A stretch of DNA of 64,000 bases from Streptomyces sp. H27-C3 (lineage in GTDB: Bacteria; Actinomycetota; Actinomycetes; Streptomycetales; Streptomycetaceae): positions 62,001 through 126,000 of the forward strand of contig NZ_JASITA010000006.1 in assembly GCF_030063415.1 (NCBI RefSeq), written 5' to 3'. The notes below the pieces were generated by a model, which did no database searches, was not told the DNA's origin, and saw nothing but the letters and a program-made list of their open reading frames with translations. Of the stretch, positions 62,373 through 64,000 are shown piece after piece. The translations under genes were made by a program, and so were the position numbers. Within the stretch, counting starts at the first letter, position 1; every line of letters begins with the position of its first letter.

Positions 62373-62857
62373 CGGCGGCCGAGAACGATGCGTGACACCT
62401 GACCTCTGCTGACGCCGTATTCCTTACCGAGGGTCCGCTGCAGCTCGCCAGCAGCGTGGCGCGCGCGGATCTCGGAGACTTGTTGGGGCGTCAGCTTGGC
62501 GTTGCCATTTCGTGAGCCCCGCATCGGCGTACTTAGTCCGGTGTCGTAGGCGTGGCGCGCGTTGCCTGCGGGCGTGACCAGTTCCAGGTTGGCAATGCGG
62601 TTGTCGCTCTTGACGCCATTGATGTGGTTGACCTGCATCGTGTCGGGGATCGGTCCGTGCACCGACTCCCAGATGACGCGGTGCGCATAGAGACGCCGGA
62701 CTCGCTTCTGTTCCTTGATGGCGATGTGGACGTAGCCCGTCGACATGACGTAGCCGACGGGAGCGCCACGCCCTCCGACGACGTGTCCGGTCGCCGTATC
62801 GACACACCAAGCGCCAGTAGCGATGCGGGTGCGCGCCAGGTCGTACTTGGTCTGCAT
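62345..62857 (-). CDS. HNH homing-type endonuclease with C-terminal HTH
   Basis: 170 residues from ATG 62857, with 'gggagag' upstream. 'LYAHRVIWESVHGPIPDTM' and 'VNHINGVKSDNRIANLEL' are the HNH block (His, Asn, His), and 'LTPQQVSEIRARHAAGELQ' with 'YGVSRGQVSRIV' is a helix-turn-helix. This is the plan of phage free-standing homing endonucleases. It nicks or cuts DNA near insertion sites. Confidence 0.88.
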   Translation of the reverse strand: MQTKYDLARTRIATGAWCVDTATGHVVGGRGAPVGYVMSTGYVHIAIKEQKRVRRLYAHRVIWESVHGPIPDTMQVNHINGVKSDNRIANLELVTPAGNARHAYDTGLSTPMRGSRNGNAKLTPQQVSEIRARHAAGELQRTLGKEYGVSRGQVSRIVLGRRWAVAPCCS

Positions 62858-62876
62858 GAGCTCTCCCGTGGAATGC

Positions 62877-62914
62877 GAACGGCCCGGCACCACGGGAGCG
62901 GTGTCGGGCCGTTC
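62877..62914. terminator. Hairpin between two HNH genes
   Basis: 15-base arms (62877-62891, 62900-62914) with one G-T pair; no T-run. Lies between the stop of the 90-residue HNH gene and the start of the larger HNH gene. Confidence 0.5.
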
Positions 62915-62947
62915 TGTCCGCCGTGATCAGTGGCGGCTGCTTATGGG

Positions 62948-63220
62948 TTACCAGCGTCTGGATGCGCGGGACTGTGCGGTTGCGAGGCGATTCCCGCGCT
63001 TCGAATTGCACTTGCGGTGTGCGCTGCGGGCGTTGGCGGGGTCGAGGAGGCTGCCGCCGCGGCTGAGCGGTACGAGGTGGTCGAGGGTGAACGACATGCG
63101 GTGCCGGGCGTCAAGGCTGGCGGGGATGTTGTGGCCGCAGATCCAGCACGGGTGGCCGAGGGCTTTCACTGCGGCGACCAGGCGGCGGTACGGGCGCCCG
63201 TTGCGCGGGTTGCTGGGCAC
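62948..63220 (-). CDS. Small HNH endonuclease
   Basis: 90 residues. 'HPCWICGHNIPASLDARHRMSF', 'LDHLVPLSRGGSLLDPANA' and 'RSAHRKCNSKRGNR' give the HNH core with two C-x2-C-type pairs (CWIC; HRKC). Actinophages often have such an HNH gene next to the terminase, where it aids packaging. Here a methyltransferase gene lies upstream. Confidence 0.88.
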   Translation of the reverse strand: MPSNPRNGRPYRRLVAAVKALGHPCWICGHNIPASLDARHRMSFTLDHLVPLSRGGSLLDPANARSAHRKCNSKRGNRLATAQSRASRRW

Positions 63221-63243
63221 GGGCGCCTCTCCGTGCGCATCGC

Positions 63244-63279
63244 GAAGGCCCCGACCGGGGGGATGTGGTCGGGGCCTTC
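63244..63279 (-). terminator. Terminator after the methyltransferase gene
   Basis: A perfect 13-bp stem (63244-63256, 63267-63279) with a 10-base loop between the methyltransferase stop and the HNH start. It probably limits read-through into the packaging genes. Confidence 0.7.
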
Positions 63280-63357
63280 AAGAGTCGTGGTCAGCGGTGT
63301 ATGGGCACGCTGGACGTGCCCCGAGTGTTACACCGTGTGATCTAGCTGGTCAAGCTG

Positions 63358-64000
63358 CTACGCCGCAGTGTCGAAGGCATCGAGGCGGTCGCGGGCCACA
63401 GCGGTGTAGTGGGCGGACTGCTCGATGCCGATGAAGCGTCGCTGCTCGGCGAGCGCGGCCGCTCCGGTGGTGCCGGAACCGGCGAACGGATCGAGAACCG
63501 TGCCGCCTACGGGGACGATGCGCACCAGCTGGCGCATGACGTCGAGGGGCTTCTGAGTGATGTGCTGGCGGTCCTTGCCGCGGGGCTGGCTGCCGGTGAA
63601 GTGCCCCGGCAGATACACCGGATCATTGCCGGGGATCATTGCGCCGTTGCTGCCCCAGACGATGAACTCGCATTCCTGGCGCAGGCGGCCAGGTTGAGGC
63701 CGGGCGATGGGCTTGTGCCAGGCGGCGATCCCGCGCCAGGTGTAGCCCGCGGCCTGGAGGGCGTCGGTGGTGGTGGGGAGTTGCCGCCAGTCGGTGAAGA
63801 CGAGGGCGGCGCCGCCAGGCCGGGTCAGGCGGTGGCAGTGGGCGAGGATCTGGGAGAGCCAGGCGAGGTAGGAGCGCTGGTCGCGGTTCTCGCCGGTGAA
63901 GTCAGCGAGGTCGGGGGCAACGTGCCGGCCGCCTTCGGTGAGGTACTTCTCGCGGGCGGTGCGGGTGGTGCGCTCCGTCATGGTGCGGCCGCCGCTGTTG
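63358..64000 (-). CDS. DNA methyltransferase (N6-adenine or N4-cytosine type), 5' end beyond window
   Basis: 'VLDPFAGSGTTGAAALAEQ' is the AdoMet-binding motif I, placed near the C-terminus as in beta-class enzymes. An ATG at 63981 is a possible start, but the frame stays open to the edge and the six residues beyond it read 'NSGGRT', the continuation of the catalytic motif DPPYNSGGRT in similar enzymes. The DPPY itself should therefore lie just outside the window. It may protect phage DNA from host restriction. Confidence 0.85.
   Translation of the reverse strand, partial: NSGGRTMTERTTRTAREKYLTEGGRHVAPDLADFTGENRDQRSYLAWLSQILAHCHRLTRPGGAALVFTDWRQLPTTTDALQAAGYTWRGIAAWHKPIARPQPGRLRQECEFIVWGSNGAMIPGNDPVYLPGHFTGSQPRGKDRQHITQKPLDVMRQLVRIVPVGGTVLDPFAGSGTTGAAALAEQRRFIGIEQSAHYTAVARDRLDAFDTAA

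Larger units (their letters stand above)
40505..64000. mobile_element. HK97-type siphophage prophage (one end plus late region)
   Basis: From the tadA junction to the window edge nearly every gene is phage-type: terminase, portal, prohead protease, capsid, head-tail connectors, tail tube, gpG/gpGT, tape measure, tail proteins, amidase, holin. The late genes are all on the minus strand in standard order. All frames are open and key motifs intact, so the prophage may be functional. Integrase, repressor and replication genes are not seen and should lie beyond 64000. Confidence 0.95.

Noticed and set aside
1..64000. CRISPR array or cas genes
   Set aside because: No regularly spaced repeats with unique spacers and no cas motifs were seen. 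The 35-bp array has no spacers.
1..64000. rRNA or tmRNA genes
   Set aside because: No such sequence was recognised. tRNA-Pro is the only tRNA found by eye.

Overview
The window is high-GC actinobacterial DNA, almost certainly a Streptomyces chromosome. The central block (about 9.8 to 40.5 kb) reads as conserved core genes in an order I recall from Streptomyces coelicolor: wblA with two ArsA-like ATPases, crp, nth, marP, acs, an HAD-IB phosphatase and the ssd/tad genes. GTG starts, ATGA start/stop overlaps and GC-rich third positions occur throughout. No database search was possible, so names rest on motifs, lengths and synteny recalled from known families.

Left end, 1 to 9.8 kb: an accessory island on the 3' side of a minus-strand tRNA-Pro(CGG) gene at 9828-9901. 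It holds a three-gene Tn554-type recombinase set (first gene cut by the window edge), fragments of a pSAM2-type integrative conjugative element (a prim-pol fragment and a tyrosine integrase C-terminus), a degenerate copy of the tRNA 3' end near 4653, and one large gene for a STAND NTPase with a transmembrane helix and 14 WD40 blades.

Core block, 9.8 to 40.5 kb: a membrane-linked metallophosphoesterase, a YqeY/GatB-like protein, a class A penicillin-binding protein, WblA, two ArsA-like ATPases, DUF4177 and RidA proteins, two NUDIX hydrolases, an MBL-fold hydrolase, Crp, endonuclease III, a MarP-like serine protease, a GH4 glycosidase, an epoxide-hydrolase-like enzyme, a holin-X-type membrane protein, NhaA, acetyl-CoA synthetase, a SulP-carbonic anhydrase fusion, a deacetylase-like lipoprotein, a CooC-like ATPase, a Fic-like protein, an HAD-IB phosphatase, Ssd and the start of TadA. 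Two structured RNAs flank the HAD gene: a 6S-like RNA and a 6C RNA.

Right end, about 40.5 to 64 kb and beyond: one end of an HK97-type siphophage prophage inserted in tadA at its Walker A codons, leaving a 199-residue TadA stub. From the attachment junction rightwards come a small early-type cassette divergent from a GntR/HutC regulator, then a minus-strand late region whose transcription order runs from right to left: methyltransferase, HNH nucleases, P-loop kinase, terminase, portal, protease, capsid, connectors, tail tube, gpG/gpGT chaperones, tape measure, tail proteins, an Acb2-like small protein, amidase endolysin, holin and a collagen-like membrane protein. No integrase is visible, so it probably lies beyond the right edge near the other att site.

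The most interesting items are the tadA disruption, the possible anti-CBASS protein at 45164-45373, the GntR-controlled cassette by attL, the tRNA-bounded STAND island, and the RNA loci around the HAD gene.
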